Counted from the stretch's first letter, positions 42,687-51,891 are shown. The stretch: DNA of 64,000 nt from Pseudonocardia autotrophica (GCF_000717175.1 NZ_JNYD01000003.1:372001-436000); one strand, 5' to 3'. Numbers and translations are program-made. The notes: generated from the sequence alone by a model not told the origin.

Positions 42687-43640
42687 ATGACGAAGCGCAG
42701 CGCCCGCTGGGCGACGTGGAACGAGATCGACTCGCTCGACGTCGAGAAGGACTACCTCCGCATCCTCGGCATCTTCCAGAGGGACTTCCGGCTGGCCCGT
42801 CGGTGGTCCGCCACAGCGGAGAGCCTCGGCGTCACCTACGCCCTGCCCACGATGAGCCGGATCCTCATCCAGGGTGACCTGTACCCGGTCGAGAAGATCG
42901 GGAAGCGGGTGGCCGACACCGGGATCATCACCGCGGCCATGTACACCCACGGTTTCGGGCCGGGGGAAGGTCGCGAGGCGTTGCGCCGCATGAACCAGAT
43001 GCACAAGATGTACCCGATCCTCGCCGAGGACTTCACGTTCGAGTCCTGCGCCGAGGCCGTCCTCCTCGTCCGTGCGGCGGAGCGGTTCGGCTGGCGGCCC
43101 GTGCACGAGAAGGAACGTCAGGCGTACGCCACCTACGTCCACGTGCGCGCCGGGTTCATGCACATCCAGGGTGTGCCCCGTACCTTCGAGGCCCAGGCGC
43201 GGCTGTTCGACCGCTACGTCGACGACAACGCCCGGTTCGAGCCGCAGAACCAGCTGCTCTTCAGCGCCCTGGAGACGTTCGTGCTCGGACGGGCGAAGAC
43301 CCCCGTGCATCGGATGCTCCTGCGTGGCTGGTTCCGCTCGAGTGCCGACCCGCGGATCCTGCGAGCCGTGGGCGTCCCGGTTCCGCCCCGCCCGGTGGCA
43401 GCCGCGTTCAACGCTCTCTGGCGGCTGGTCGTCGCCCTGCGCGGACCCGCGGACGCGAGGTCGGACGCGCCGAGCCCGCTCGTCGCCGCCCACTATCCCG
43501 ACGGGTACGACATCACCGAGGTCGGGACCTTCACCCCCGGCTCGTGCCCCTTCCCCCACGCGTCCCGGGACAACCCGGCCACCGGGCCCGCATCCGCCCT
43601 CGGATCCGCCCGACCCGCGGACCGGCACCTGGCCATCTGA
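42687..43640 (+). CDS. MpaB/latex-clearing-type (DUF2236) oxygenase-like protein
   Basis: This 317-residue protein belongs to the MpaB/DUF2236 family by its segments VTYALPTMSRILIQGDLYPVEKIGKRVADTG, REALRRMNQMHKMYPI and YATYVHVRAGFMHIQG. Family members include heme-dependent rubber oxygenases and mycophenolic-acid side-chain enzymes; the conserved His and Arg residues are in the central part. An isoprenoid side chain as substrate would match the terpenoid theme here, but many members are uncharacterised. ATG at 42687 is used, with AAGGGAT upstream. The 264-bp gap before it holds no gene; TTGACG at 42607 may be a -35 box. Confidence 0.72.
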   Translation: MTKRSARWATWNEIDSLDVEKDYLRILGIFQRDFRLARRWSATAESLGVTYALPTMSRILIQGDLYPVEKIGKRVADTGIITAAMYTHGFGPGEGREALRRMNQMHKMYPILAEDFTFESCAEAVLLVRAAERFGWRPVHEKERQAYATYVHVRAGFMHIQGVPRTFEAQARLFDRYVDDNARFEPQNQLLFSALETFVLGRAKTPVHRMLLRGWFRSSADPRILRAVGVPVPPRPVAAAFNALWRLVVALRGPADARSDAPSPLVAAHYPDGYDITEVGTFTPGSCPFPHASRDNPATGPASALGSARPADRHLAI

Positions 43641-43888
43641 CCGGAGTCCGTCCGGCCGGCGCCGCTCGCGATGGCCCCGCGTGCCACGCCGCCACGGGCC
43701 CGCAAGACGGGAGGGCGGGCGGCCTCGCCGACTCGGCCTCCCCGGCTCCGCAGACCTCCACACACGACGCTCCGCACGTGCGCCTCGCGACCGCGATCCT
43801 GCCGACCGAGCGATCAGATCGGTCCTGCCCTCACACTCCAGAGGGTCGCCGACCGACACCATCCGCCCTAGCGCCGAGAGGATTTCCC

Positions 43889-45187
43889 ATGCTCGCCTGG
43901 TCGCGAGGTTTCTACGGCTACTACAACCTCGCCTTCGTCACCATCGTCAACGCCCTCATGCAGGGTGCGTTCTACACCGTCGGCATCAACGGCCCGATGA
44001 TGGCTCGGGAGTTCGGCTGGTCGGCGACCGAGTACGGCGCCGCCTCGACCGTCTACCTGATCGCCATCGGGGTGTCGTCGCTGTTGGCGGGTGTGCTGAT
44101 CCCCAGGGTCGGTGCGCGCAGGCTGATGGTCTGGATCAGCCCGCTCGCCCCGATCGCCCTGTTCGGGATGTCGTTCGTGACGGAGCCCTGGCACTTGTCC
44201 GCCTGGACCGCCGTACTCGGCTTCAGCAACGGACTGGGCATCGCCGTCGCAGGCCCGCTCATCGCCGCCAACTGGTTGAGCAAGCGCCGCGGCCTCGGCA
44301 TCGCGATAGTGATCGCGTCCTCGCAAATCCTCGCCATCGTCTGGTCGCAGCTGACCGTCGCGCTCACGGGCGTGGTGGACTCGTGGCGGCAGATCGCACA
44401 GATCGAGGCCGCGATCGTGCTGGTGGCGCCCCTCGTGGCGATCCTCTTCGTCCGAGAGCGGCCAGAGGACCTGGGTCAGTCCGTGGACGGTGTCCCGCTG
44501 TCGGAGACGCCCGCCGCGACGACGGGGTCTCGCAGCCTCCGTGTGTTCAAGACCACCGCGGACTGGACGGGGAAGCAGGCTCTGCGCAGCCGCGTCTTCT
44601 GGCTGATCACCGTGGCGTGCGGGATCGAGGCGTTCGTCTTCCTGGGCATCACCGCCCACCAGGTCACCATCTTCGAGGCGGGCGGGCTCGACGTCGCCGC
44701 CGCGACGACCGCGTTCGGCCTGGTCATCACGATCGGTGGCCTGGGGCGGATCGTCGGGGGCTGGTTCACCGACTACATCGAGCCGCGCTTCATCCTCGCA
44801 TTCTTCCAGCTGACGCTGGGTGCAGGCATCCTGCTGTTCGCGCTGGCGCACACCTGGCCGGGTGCCCTGTACGTCTACATCGTCACCGTGGGCATCGCGG
44901 GCGGCGAGATCTTCCTGCTCGCCACGGTGCTCTTCGTGAACTACTTCGGGCCCAAGGCGTACCCCGCGCTGGCGGGCGTCGCGAACCCCTTGTTCTCGCT
45001 GCTGTTCGGTGGTGCGGGGCCGATCGTGGTCGGTTCGCTGTTCGACACCGTCGGCGACTTCGAGCCCGTGCTGATCGGGCTGGGCATCGCGGGGATCGTG
45101 GCCTCCGTCGCGTCCTTGGCGGCCCGACCGCCCAAGGCACCCGCCCAGGCGTCCGCCCAGGCGACGGCGGACGCCGGTTCGGCCTGA
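43889..45187 (+). CDS. MFS transporter, oxalate/formate-monocarboxylate-like
   Basis: This 432-residue protein has twelve predicted membrane helices. The N-terminus GFYGYYNLAFVTIVNALMQGAFYTVGINGPMM and the helix 4-5 segment GFSNGLGIAVAGPLIAANWLSKRRGLG fit the monocarboxylate/OFA-like MFS branch. Carriers of this branch move small carboxylates. ATG at 43889 has GAGAGGA about 8 nt upstream; the frame upstream of it is a shadow of the MpaB region. A hairpin terminator follows the stop. The 248 bp before it have no gene. Confidence 0.85.
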   Translation: MLAWSRGFYGYYNLAFVTIVNALMQGAFYTVGINGPMMAREFGWSATEYGAASTVYLIAIGVSSLLAGVLIPRVGARRLMVWISPLAPIALFGMSFVTEPWHLSAWTAVLGFSNGLGIAVAGPLIAANWLSKRRGLGIAIVIASSQILAIVWSQLTVALTGVVDSWRQIAQIEAAIVLVAPLVAILFVRERPEDLGQSVDGVPLSETPAATTGSRSLRVFKTTADWTGKQALRSRVFWLITVACGIEAFVFLGITAHQVTIFEAGGLDVAAATTAFGLVITIGGLGRIVGGWFTDYIEPRFILAFFQLTLGAGILLFALAHTWPGALYVYIVTVGIAGGEIFLLATVLFVNYFGPKAYPALAGVANPLFSLLFGGAGPIVVGSLFDTVGDFEPVLIGLGIAGIVASVASLAARPPKAPAQASAQATADAGSA

Positions 45188-45194
45188 ACCGCCG

Positions 45195-45231
45195 TCGGCG
45201 GTGTGCGGGTCGCCGACTCGCACACCGCCGA
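45195..45231. terminator. bidirectional hairpin between MFS and NTF2-like genes
   Basis: TCGGCGGTGTGCG (45195-45207) pairs with 45219-45231 over an 11-nt loop between convergent stops at 45187 and 45255. Confidence 0.78.
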
Positions 45232-45254
45232 ACGTAGGCGGGCCCGGCGCCGGG

Positions 45255-45764
45255 TCAGGATGGCGGGTTGAGGTCCACCGACCGCAGGGCCAGCCGCTCG
45301 TCGGCATCCGCCAGCGGCGCCGCGTCGTACATCGAGAGCAACCGGTGGGTGCGGTGGGCGATGACCCACTCGCCCTCCTCCCGGACGAGGTCGTCGGTGT
45401 AGCTGAACGACCGCACGAGAAGGACCAGCTCGCCGCCCCGGCTGCCGAGGAGGTGCGAGCGGCCGAAGGAGAAGGCGGTCGCGGTGTCGCCGTCCACCTC
45501 GATCTGGACGTTCGACAGGAAGTACTGCCCGCGGTGCAGGACGTCGATCGGCAGGCCGCCACGGAGCGGCACGTCGAAGTGGGTGGCGAAGACCTCCCGG
45601 ATCCCGTCCCGGCCCTTCATCCCCGCGAAGTCGGCGCTCTTGGAGAAGCAGGAGGCGACGCCGTCATAGTCCTTGACGGTGAGGCTGTTGCAGTATCTGA
45701 CCAACACCTCCTGGACGGCGTGATGGTCCAGAAGCTGCTGCAGGGTCGTGGGAGCGTCCGCCAT
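45255..45764 (-). CDS. NTF2-like/SnoaL_4-type protein
   Basis: This 169-residue protein with an NTF2-like fold has LLDHHAVQEVLVRYCNSLTVKDYDGVASCFSKSADFAG at the start. A sheet with RSHLLGSRGGELVLLVRSFSYTDDLVREEGEWVIAHRTHRLL follows. The N-terminal helix plus DYDGVASCF is the SnoaL-like form found beside catabolic oxygenases. It could be a dehydratase or isomerase, or a binding protein. ATG at 45764 has AAGGATCC upstream. It is not in an operon with its neighbours. The 315-bp gap to 46079 contains a weak half-match to the 17-bp dyad at 45950. Confidence 0.75.
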   Translation of the reverse strand: MADAPTTLQQLLDHHAVQEVLVRYCNSLTVKDYDGVASCFSKSADFAGMKGRDGIREVFATHFDVPLRGGLPIDVLHRGQYFLSNVQIEVDGDTATAFSFGRSHLLGSRGGELVLLVRSFSYTDDLVREEGEWVIAHRTHRLLSMYDAAPLADADERLALRSVDLNPPS

Positions 45765-46079
45765 GTCGGATCCTTCGTGATCGGTGACGAGCCGACCCGC
45801 ATCAGGGTCGGGCCGAGGGGCCGGCGAGACGACACGCGCCGTATCCCTCGGTGACCAGCAGTCGGAACGGGCCATCGGGCGAGTGTCGCATCGAGTGGAT
45901 CCGCTCTCGGCGCGAGTGTCGTCAGAACCTGTTTTCAGTCTACTCATCATCAGACGTACGGTCGAATATGACGCGGAGAAGCGTCAGCTCAGTTCGATGC
46001 CCTTAGCCAGGTCTCTCACACGCAGTCGACGAGATCCATGGACCTACGGCATGCACGACTCACTCCTGGAAGGACCCCC

Positions 46080-46946
46080 ATGTCGATCGAAGGCAGAATC
46101 GGCCCGCCACGTTTCGACGGTGCGAACGTGCTGCTCACGGGCGCGGGAAGTGGGATCGGTCGCGCTCTCGCCCTGGAGTTCGCCCAGGCCGGTGCACACG
46201 TCGCCGCCACCGACGTGGACGACGAGTCGGCGGCCGAGACTGCACGGGCCGTGCGTGCCGCAGGCGGAGTGGCGCGTTCGTACGCCCTCGACGTGACCGA
46301 CGACGCCTGGTGGAGCGCGGTGGTGGCGCGGGTCGAGAGGGACCTCGGGCCCATCGACGTCCTGGCCAGCAACGCGGGGAGCAGCAGCAGTCGGCGTGAG
46401 CTGACCGAGTTGTCGGTCGAGTACCTCAGGTGGCTGTTCGACGTGAACGTGCTCGGTGCCGTGCGCGGCATCCGGGCCGTCGTGCCCGGGATGCGGGCCC
46501 GCGGACGCGGCTCGGTCCTGTTCACCGGGTCGATGGCGGGTCTGTGGGTCGGGCGAGGTGGTGCCGACTACAGCGCCACCAAGCACGCGCTGTTGGCCGT
46601 GGCGGACAGCCTTCGCAACGAGGTCGCCGGCGACGGTGTCCGGGTGTCGATTCTCTGCCCGTCGGCGGTGCCGACCCGGCTCGCCGAGACCACGCGCAGC
46701 CGGGCGGTCGAGCCCGCTGCTGTTCCGGACCCGACGCGCGCGGCCGAGATGGCGACCCTCGTCGCGGAGACCGGTGGCATGGTATCCGCAGAGGAGGTGG
46801 CCCGGATCTCGCTGGAGGGGCTCCGCGACGGGCGGTTCTACATCTTCACCCACGCGGGGTCGGGGACCCGGTTCCTCGAGCGGAGCGCCGAGATCGCCCG
46901 CGAGCTCGCCCGGCTGGACCGAGGCTCCGCGGTGGACACCGGGTGA
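46080..46946 (+). CDS. short-chain dehydrogenase/reductase with C-terminal extension
   Basis: This 288-residue SDR has the TGAGSGIG cofactor loop at about residue 22, SNAGSSSS, and catalytic Ser in FTGSMAGL with YSATK (Tyr-x3-Lys). The Asp in ATDVDD after the second strand favours NAD(H). The C-terminal ARISLEGLRDGRFYIFTHAGSG is the pattern of SDRs annotated as retinol or cis-diol-type dehydrogenases. ATG at 46080 has a GGAAGGA site and is preferred to the upstream ATG at 46038. It is monocistronic; its substrate is unknown. Confidence 0.84.
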   Translation: MSIEGRIGPPRFDGANVLLTGAGSGIGRALALEFAQAGAHVAATDVDDESAAETARAVRAAGGVARSYALDVTDDAWWSAVVARVERDLGPIDVLASNAGSSSSRRELTELSVEYLRWLFDVNVLGAVRGIRAVVPGMRARGRGSVLFTGSMAGLWVGRGGADYSATKHALLAVADSLRNEVAGDGVRVSILCPSAVPTRLAETTRSRAVEPAAVPDPTRAAEMATLVAETGGMVSAEEVARISLEGLRDGRFYIFTHAGSGTRFLERSAEIARELARLDRGSAVDTG

Positions 46947-47022
46947 GCCCCTCCCCGAGTGCCGGGGGCCGCGAGGTCCCGGTGAGGACATCCGTGGCTC
47001 ACCCTGTCGCGACACGGCCGCC

Positions 47023-48056
47023 TCAGCGTGCGTGGACCCGTCGACGGAGGGCGGGGTCCACCAGCGCGGGAGGCAGGTAACTGAAGTCCATTCTGTCGAA
47101 CACCGTGCCCGGCGGGACGATGACGTCGATCGCATCGAGCAGGTCCTCGGACAGCTGGACCTCGGCGGACCCGAGCTGGCTCGCGAGCTGCGTGGTCGTC
47201 CCGGCCCCGACGATGGCGCTCACCACGGCCGGGTGGGACAGGGTGAAGGCGATCGCCAGGTGGATCAGGCTCAGGCCGCTGTCGGCGGCGAGCGCGGTCA
47301 GCGCGGCAAGCGCGTCGTGCTTGCCGCGGTTCTCCGGTCGCGACAGGTCGTACTTGTCGGCCAGGAACAGGCTCGCCCGGGTGTTGGTCATCGCGTCCCC
47401 GCCACCCGGCCAGGTGTCGGAGAGCATTCCGCCGGCCAGCGGGCTGAAGGCGAGGACGCCGACGCCGTACTTCTGGGCCGTGGGCATGATCGAGGCCTCG
47501 GCGCCGCGATAGAGCAACGAGTGCGGCACCTGGGTGGTGGCGAACCGGCGCGGCCGCGACGGTCGGCCACCCACTCGGCCTCCACGATCTCCGCGCCCGA
47601 GAAGGTCGACGTGCCGATGTGCAGGACCTTTCCCTCGCGTACCAGGTCGGTCAGCGCGGAGAGGGTCTCGTCGATGTCCGTGTTCGGCTCGGGCCGATGA
47701 ACCTGATAGAGGTCCAGGTGGTCGGTCTGCAGCCGACGAAGACTGTTCTCCACGGCTCGCTTGATCCACCGCTTGCTGTTGCCCCCGTCGTTCACCCCCG
47801 TCCCGAGGCGATTGTTGACCTTGCTCGTGAGCACCACGTCGTCACGGTGGCCGCGCAGGGCCTTCCCCAGGTAGACCTCGGACTCCTCGTACGCGTCCGC
47901 CGTGTCGACGAAGTTGATCCCCGCGTCGAGCGCGGCGTGGACCACCCGAGCCGAGTCTTCGACGTCGAGGTTGCCCCAACGGGTGCCGAGGACACCGCCG
48001 CCGAGACACAGTGTGCTGACCGATATTCCGGTGCGTCCCAGGAGTCGGTACTGCAT
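47023..48056 (-). pseudogene. aldo/keto reductase interrupted by a frameshift near 47545-47552
   Basis: The N-terminal part starts at ATG 48056 behind GAGGAG. It reads LLGRTGISVSTLCLGGGVLG, DTADAYEESE, VLTSKVN and LYQVHRPE, giving a complete AKR tetrad. After EWVADRRGR the frame must move by one base to continue as RFATTQVPHSLLYRGAE and run to the stop at 47023 with the NADP-binding VSAIVGAGTTTQL region. One missing base in a CG-rich run explains both halves. It is either a recent inactivation or a sequencing error. It is a paralogue of the AKR at 41397. Confidence 0.82.
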
Positions 48057-48247
48057 CGTGAGCTCCTCACGTGATGGCCGCCCGAGCGCCGTGCGGCGAG
48101 GGCGGTCGTGTCCAGTGCGGCGAGGGGGCGACGGGCGGGGGAGACGGGCTCCCTCGCACGTCACGAGGCGACGATCACCCGTTCCGGTCTGCGGCACCCT
48201 CGGGGACCCGCCTCGCGGGGCCGCTCTGCGGTCGCCCGAGCACCCTA

Positions 48248-48264
48248 ACAGACGGCTGGTCTGT
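48248..48264. promoter_or_regulatory. 17-bp perfect dyad operator between AKR and ADH genes
   Basis: ACAGACGGCTGGTCTGT has perfect 6-bp arms (ACAGAC/GTCTGT) and a 5-bp centre. It lies 58 bp before the ATG at 48322 and could also control the divergent AKR gene. It is the best copy of the motif found at 34533-34598 and 40447-40517. Confidence 0.72.
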
Positions 48265-48321
48265 AGTATCCCGCCGGCGACGGTGCCTGCCGGAGTCCCG
48301 GAGCGGCGGAGGAGAGCGGAT

Positions 48322-49245
48322 ATGCGAGCGTGGCGGCTGGATCTGGGCGGGTTCGAGCTGGTCGAGGTACCACGGCCGCGAGTCCCGGCCGAAGGCGTTC
48401 TCGTCGAGGTGGCGGCGGCGGGCCTGTGTCACACCGACGTGATGCATCTCGACCTCGGGCCGGCGCATCTGCCGGTCAGCCCGATGACGCTGGGGCACGA
48501 GACCGCGGGTCGGATCGTGGAGGTCGGCGCCGCCGTGACCGGTTGGGCGGTCGGTGACCGGGTCGCGGTCCTCGCCTCGGAGCACGGGCCGGGCTCGGCG
48601 CGCGACGGCGGTTACGCCGATGCCGTGGTGGCCTACCCCCACGAGCTGGTGGAGGTCCCGGACGAGGTGGACGACGCGACGGCGGCGGTCGCGACCGACG
48701 CGGGTGTCACGGCGTACCGGGCGGTGCTGGTCCAGGGACGGGTGCAGGCGGGCATGACCGTCGGGATCATCGGGCTCGGCGGACTCGGCATGATCGGAGC
48801 CCGGCTCGCTCACCTGGCGGGGGCGACCGTCTACGGCGCGGACGTGAAGGAGTCCCTGTTCTCGCTGGCGGGTGCGCAGGGTGTGAAGGCCAGTGCGCCG
48901 TCTCTCGCCGTGTTCGAGGACGTCTCCTTCGACGTGGTCGTGGACTTCGCCGGTGTCGACACCACCGGTGGAGCCTTTCGCGCCGTGCGCCCCGGTGGGC
49001 GGGTGGTGCAGGTGGGGATCGGTCGACCGAGCGCCACCATCGACCTGTTCGACGTGCTCGTCAAGCAGCTCGAGTACGTCGGGTCGAACACGGGCTCGGT
49101 CGAGGAACTCGCCGCCTTCCTGCGCCTCGTGGCACGAGGCGAGATCACGCCGGAGATCGAGCGCATCCCGGTGGGGGAGATCGGCGCGGGCCTCGAGCGG
49201 CTGCGACGCGGTGAGGTGACCGGTCGCCTGGTAGCCATGCCCTGA
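48322..49245 (+). CDS. zinc-type alcohol dehydrogenase lacking the structural zinc lobe
   Basis: This 307-residue MDR protein has catalytic zinc ligands Cys36 in AGLCHTD, His59-Glu60 in LGHETAG, and Asp in VATDAGVTAYRA. The region that normally holds four structural Cys instead reads SEHGPGSARDGGYADA with none; Cys36 is the only Cys I see. The cofactor loop is GIIGLGGLGMIGARLA. It is shorter than standard ADHs for this reason. ATG at 48322 has a GGAGGAGAG site. The perfect 17-bp dyad in its promoter ties it to the Baeyer-Villiger regulon. It may oxidise a secondary or cyclic alcohol to the ketone. Confidence 0.85.
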   Translation: MRAWRLDLGGFELVEVPRPRVPAEGVLVEVAAAGLCHTDVMHLDLGPAHLPVSPMTLGHETAGRIVEVGAAVTGWAVGDRVAVLASEHGPGSARDGGYADAVVAYPHELVEVPDEVDDATAAVATDAGVTAYRAVLVQGRVQAGMTVGIIGLGGLGMIGARLAHLAGATVYGADVKESLFSLAGAQGVKASAPSLAVFEDVSFDVVVDFAGVDTTGGAFRAVRPGGRVVQVGIGRPSATIDLFDVLVKQLEYVGSNTGSVEELAAFLRLVARGEITPEIERIPVGEIGAGLERLRRGEVTGRLVAMP

Positions 49246-49479
49246 GCGCGGCGCATCCTCGGGGAGCGCTGCACGTTGCCGTCGTGGCGGGCGCTTCGAC
49301 CGGGGGACGGCGACCTGGCCGGGCACATCGGGTGTCCGCGGACCGTTGTGTCTATGACTCAGGACACTCTATAGTCCGATGGCTTCCAGGGCGGCCCGCG
49401 CGGGTCGCCGTGAAACGGCCCGCTCGGCCCGGAGTCGAGTGGACCTTCCCCCACTCTCTGGACCAGTCCCGGAGGACCC

Positions 49480-50922
49480 ATGGCAGAGTCGCCACGAACC
49501 CGAGATCTCTATGGACAGCTCGACGATGTCCTCGACCGCATGACGCTCAGCGGCGCCCACTACAAGATCCTGGTGCTGGTCGGTGTCGGCCACCTCTTCA
49601 ACATCTTCGAGCAGCTGAACGTCGCATACGCCGGCCCGATCCTGATCCAGGAATGGGGACTGTCCCAGGCCGCCAACGGCGCCCTGACGACGGCGACCTA
49701 CCTCGGGATCGCCGTGGGCGGGACCATCGCCGGGATCCTGAGCGACCGATTCGGCCGGCGCCAGGTCTTCATGGCGAACTTCCTGCTCTTCACCCTCGGC
49801 GCCCTCGTCGCGGCCTTCGCTCCGAACTACGCGATCCTGTTCCTCGCGCGGATCCTGGTCGGCCTCGGGCTCGGCGGTGAGATCACTCTCGGATTCACCG
49901 TGATGGCCGAGATGACGCCGACCCAGCGTCGCGGCGCGATGGTCGCCGCCCTGAACGTCGTCGCCTCGGTCGGGCTGCTCGCCGCGTCGGGTGTGGCGGC
50001 TCTGATGTTCGGTCCGCTGCTGGAGTTCTTCGGTGGCAGCTCCTACGCGTGGCGCTGGTACTTCGGCGTCATGGTGCTGCCCGCGTTCGTCTTCCTGTGG
50101 CTCCGTCGCTACCTGCCGGAGACACCCCGCTATCTCCTCCGTCGGGGCCGGGTCGCCGAGAGCAACCGGATCCTGACGCTGCTGTCCGGCGGCTCGCTCA
50201 AGGGGAGGGCGGACACCGAGGTCAGGGAGTTCATCCAGGGGCCCGAGGGGGTGCCCGCCCGCGAGAACGAGGTCAAGACCCGAGTCCGTGAGCTGTTCGC
50301 AGGTGAGGTGCGCCGTCGCACCATCATTGCGGCCCTGCTCTGGATCGGGATGGCCGGCGGGTCGGTCGTCTACTTCATCTCCCTGCCCACCATCCTCGGG
50401 CAGCGGGGCGTCTCCGTCGACACGAGCCTGCTCCTGGCCACCATCTCCAACGTCGCTGGTGTGTTCGGGGCGCTCGCGGGAGTCTGGGCCGCCCATCGCT
50501 TCGCGCGGCGCGCCGTGTACATCGTCACGATCGGAACCATGCTCGCCGCGGCGCTCGCCATGGCGTCCGTCCCGAACGTCGCGCTCACCCTCACGTTCGC
50601 GATCGTCATCTCGTTCATGCTGCAGATCATGGTCGGCAACCACCTCGCCTACATGCCGGAGCTGTTCCCGACGCGTGTCCGGGCGACCGGGGCCGGGCTG
50701 ACCGCCTCGGTCGGCACGGCCGCCTCGGCACTCGCCCCGCTGGCCGGTGGCGCCTTGGCAGACTCGTTCGGTGTCATGGGCCCGGTCCTGCTGCTCGCGG
50801 GACTGTTCGTCGTGATGATCGTGACGGCGTTGTTCGCCCCGGAGACGGCCGGCAAGCACCTGACCGAGATCACCGCCGAGGAGAGCGCTCATCCGGGTCG
50901 CGCCTCGACCGTGGCGCAGTAG
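49480..50922 (+). CDS. MFS transporter, AAHS/sugar-porter-like
   Basis: This 480-residue protein has twelve helices, a cytoplasmic N-terminus, GGTIAGILSDRFGRRQVF in loop 2-3, and GLGLGGEITLGFTVMAEMTPTQRRG in helices 4-5. PETPRYLLRRGR follows helix 6 and PELFPTRVRATGAGL is in loop 10-11. This is the pattern of aromatic acid:H+ and niacin/benzoate-type carriers. It probably imports the substrate acid of the operon that follows the GntR gene. ATG at 49480 has CGGAGGACCC. The 234-bp upstream gap shows no gene. Confidence 0.87.
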   Translation: MAESPRTRDLYGQLDDVLDRMTLSGAHYKILVLVGVGHLFNIFEQLNVAYAGPILIQEWGLSQAANGALTTATYLGIAVGGTIAGILSDRFGRRQVFMANFLLFTLGALVAAFAPNYAILFLARILVGLGLGGEITLGFTVMAEMTPTQRRGAMVAALNVVASVGLLAASGVAALMFGPLLEFFGGSSYAWRWYFGVMVLPAFVFLWLRRYLPETPRYLLRRGRVAESNRILTLLSGGSLKGRADTEVREFIQGPEGVPARENEVKTRVRELFAGEVRRRTIIAALLWIGMAGGSVVYFISLPTILGQRGVSVDTSLLLATISNVAGVFGALAGVWAAHRFARRAVYIVTIGTMLAAALAMASVPNVALTLTFAIVISFMLQIMVGNHLAYMPELFPTRVRATGAGLTASVGTAASALAPLAGGALADSFGVMGPVLLLAGLFVVMIVTALFAPETAGKHLTEITAEESAHPGRASTVAQ

Positions 50923-51071
50923 CGAGCGGTACGCCGCGGCGGCTTCCGGGCCAGACCCCGACGCCGATGGCGTCGCATGAAGGTGAAGAGCCGAGACGGC
51001 CGCCGTCGGGCCATTCGGGTAGGCGCACGCAGCGGAGAGGTTCGAGGATCAATGAGGCTATTCTTTTGTGC

Positions 51072-51803
51072 ATGGCCCAGTCCGTAGCCGCCTCCGTCCC
51101 GTTCGAGCCGTCGAACGACGGGCGCAAGCTGGCGGCCCAGGTCGCCGAGCTGCTGGAGAACGAGATCATGGACGCCGGTTGGCCCGTCGGGTTCGTCATG
51201 GGCTCCGAGGCCGACCTCATCGCTCGTCTCAGGGTGAGCCGCGCGGTGTTCAGGGAGGCCGTCCGCGTCCTGGAGCACCACGACGTCGCCTACATGAGGC
51301 GCGGCCCGGGAGGCGGGCTCGTCGTCAAGGCACCCGACTCGGCCGCGGCGGCGCGGGCGTGCGCGCTCAACCTCGGCTACCACGAGGCGACCTGGGAACA
51401 GGTCTTCGAGGCGCGGAGCGCCCTCGAGCTGCGGTGCGTCGAGATCGCGACGCAGCAGATCGACGAGGAGGGGATCGCGAAGCTTCGTGTCGCCCTGGCG
51501 GCGGAGGAGGAGGCGCAGTACGCGGGTGAGGTCGGGACGAGCGGGCTGCACCTGATCCTGGCCGAGATCTCGGGGAACCCGGCGTTCATGCTCTTCATCG
51601 ACGTGCTGACGAAGCTCAGCCGGGGCGGTGGGTCGCCGGACCGCGCACCGGCCGCGGCTCTCGAGGTGAAGAAGGCGCACGCCAAGATCGCTGACGCCGT
51701 GATCGCGGGCGACGTCTCGCTCGCCAGGCACCGCATGCAGGTCCACCTCAAGGCGATGGGGCCGTGGCTCGTGCCCGACGGGGCCGGGATCGGCGGCGAC
51801 TGA
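51072..51803 (+). CDS. FadR-subfamily GntR regulator (paralogue 2)
   Basis: This 243-residue protein is very similar to the regulator at 17916 across the winged helix (VSRAVFREAVRVLEHHDVAYMRRGPGGGLVVKAPDSAAAARA) and FCD-like domain, but it lacks the C-terminal tail of that protein. The ATG at 51072 follows a TATTCT hexamer by 7 nt and has no ribosome site, suggesting a leaderless transcript, as for its paralogue. It precedes the acyl-CoA dehydrogenase operon and probably represses it. Both regulators flank CoA-thioester operons that share an AGTA(C/T)(A/C)CT element. Confidence 0.85.
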   Translation: MAQSVAASVPFEPSNDGRKLAAQVAELLENEIMDAGWPVGFVMGSEADLIARLRVSRAVFREAVRVLEHHDVAYMRRGPGGGLVVKAPDSAAAARACALNLGYHEATWEQVFEARSALELRCVEIATQQIDEEGIAKLRVALAAEEEAQYAGEVGTSGLHLILAEISGNPAFMLFIDVLTKLSRGGGSPDRAPAAALEVKKAHAKIADAVIAGDVSLARHRMQVHLKAMGPWLVPDGAGIGGD

Positions 51804-51891
51804 GTCGGCTCCGAGGGGGCGGTCGACGCAGCGGCGCCAGCGGGCCGTCGCCGGTCCGGTCCGACGTCGCCGTGACGTGTGCAGGCGCTCC

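Noticed and set aside
45950..45966. further copy of the 17-bp dyad (TCAGACGTACGGTCGAA)
   Set aside because: Only CAGAC and GTC match the arms; it is too weak to count with the other six.
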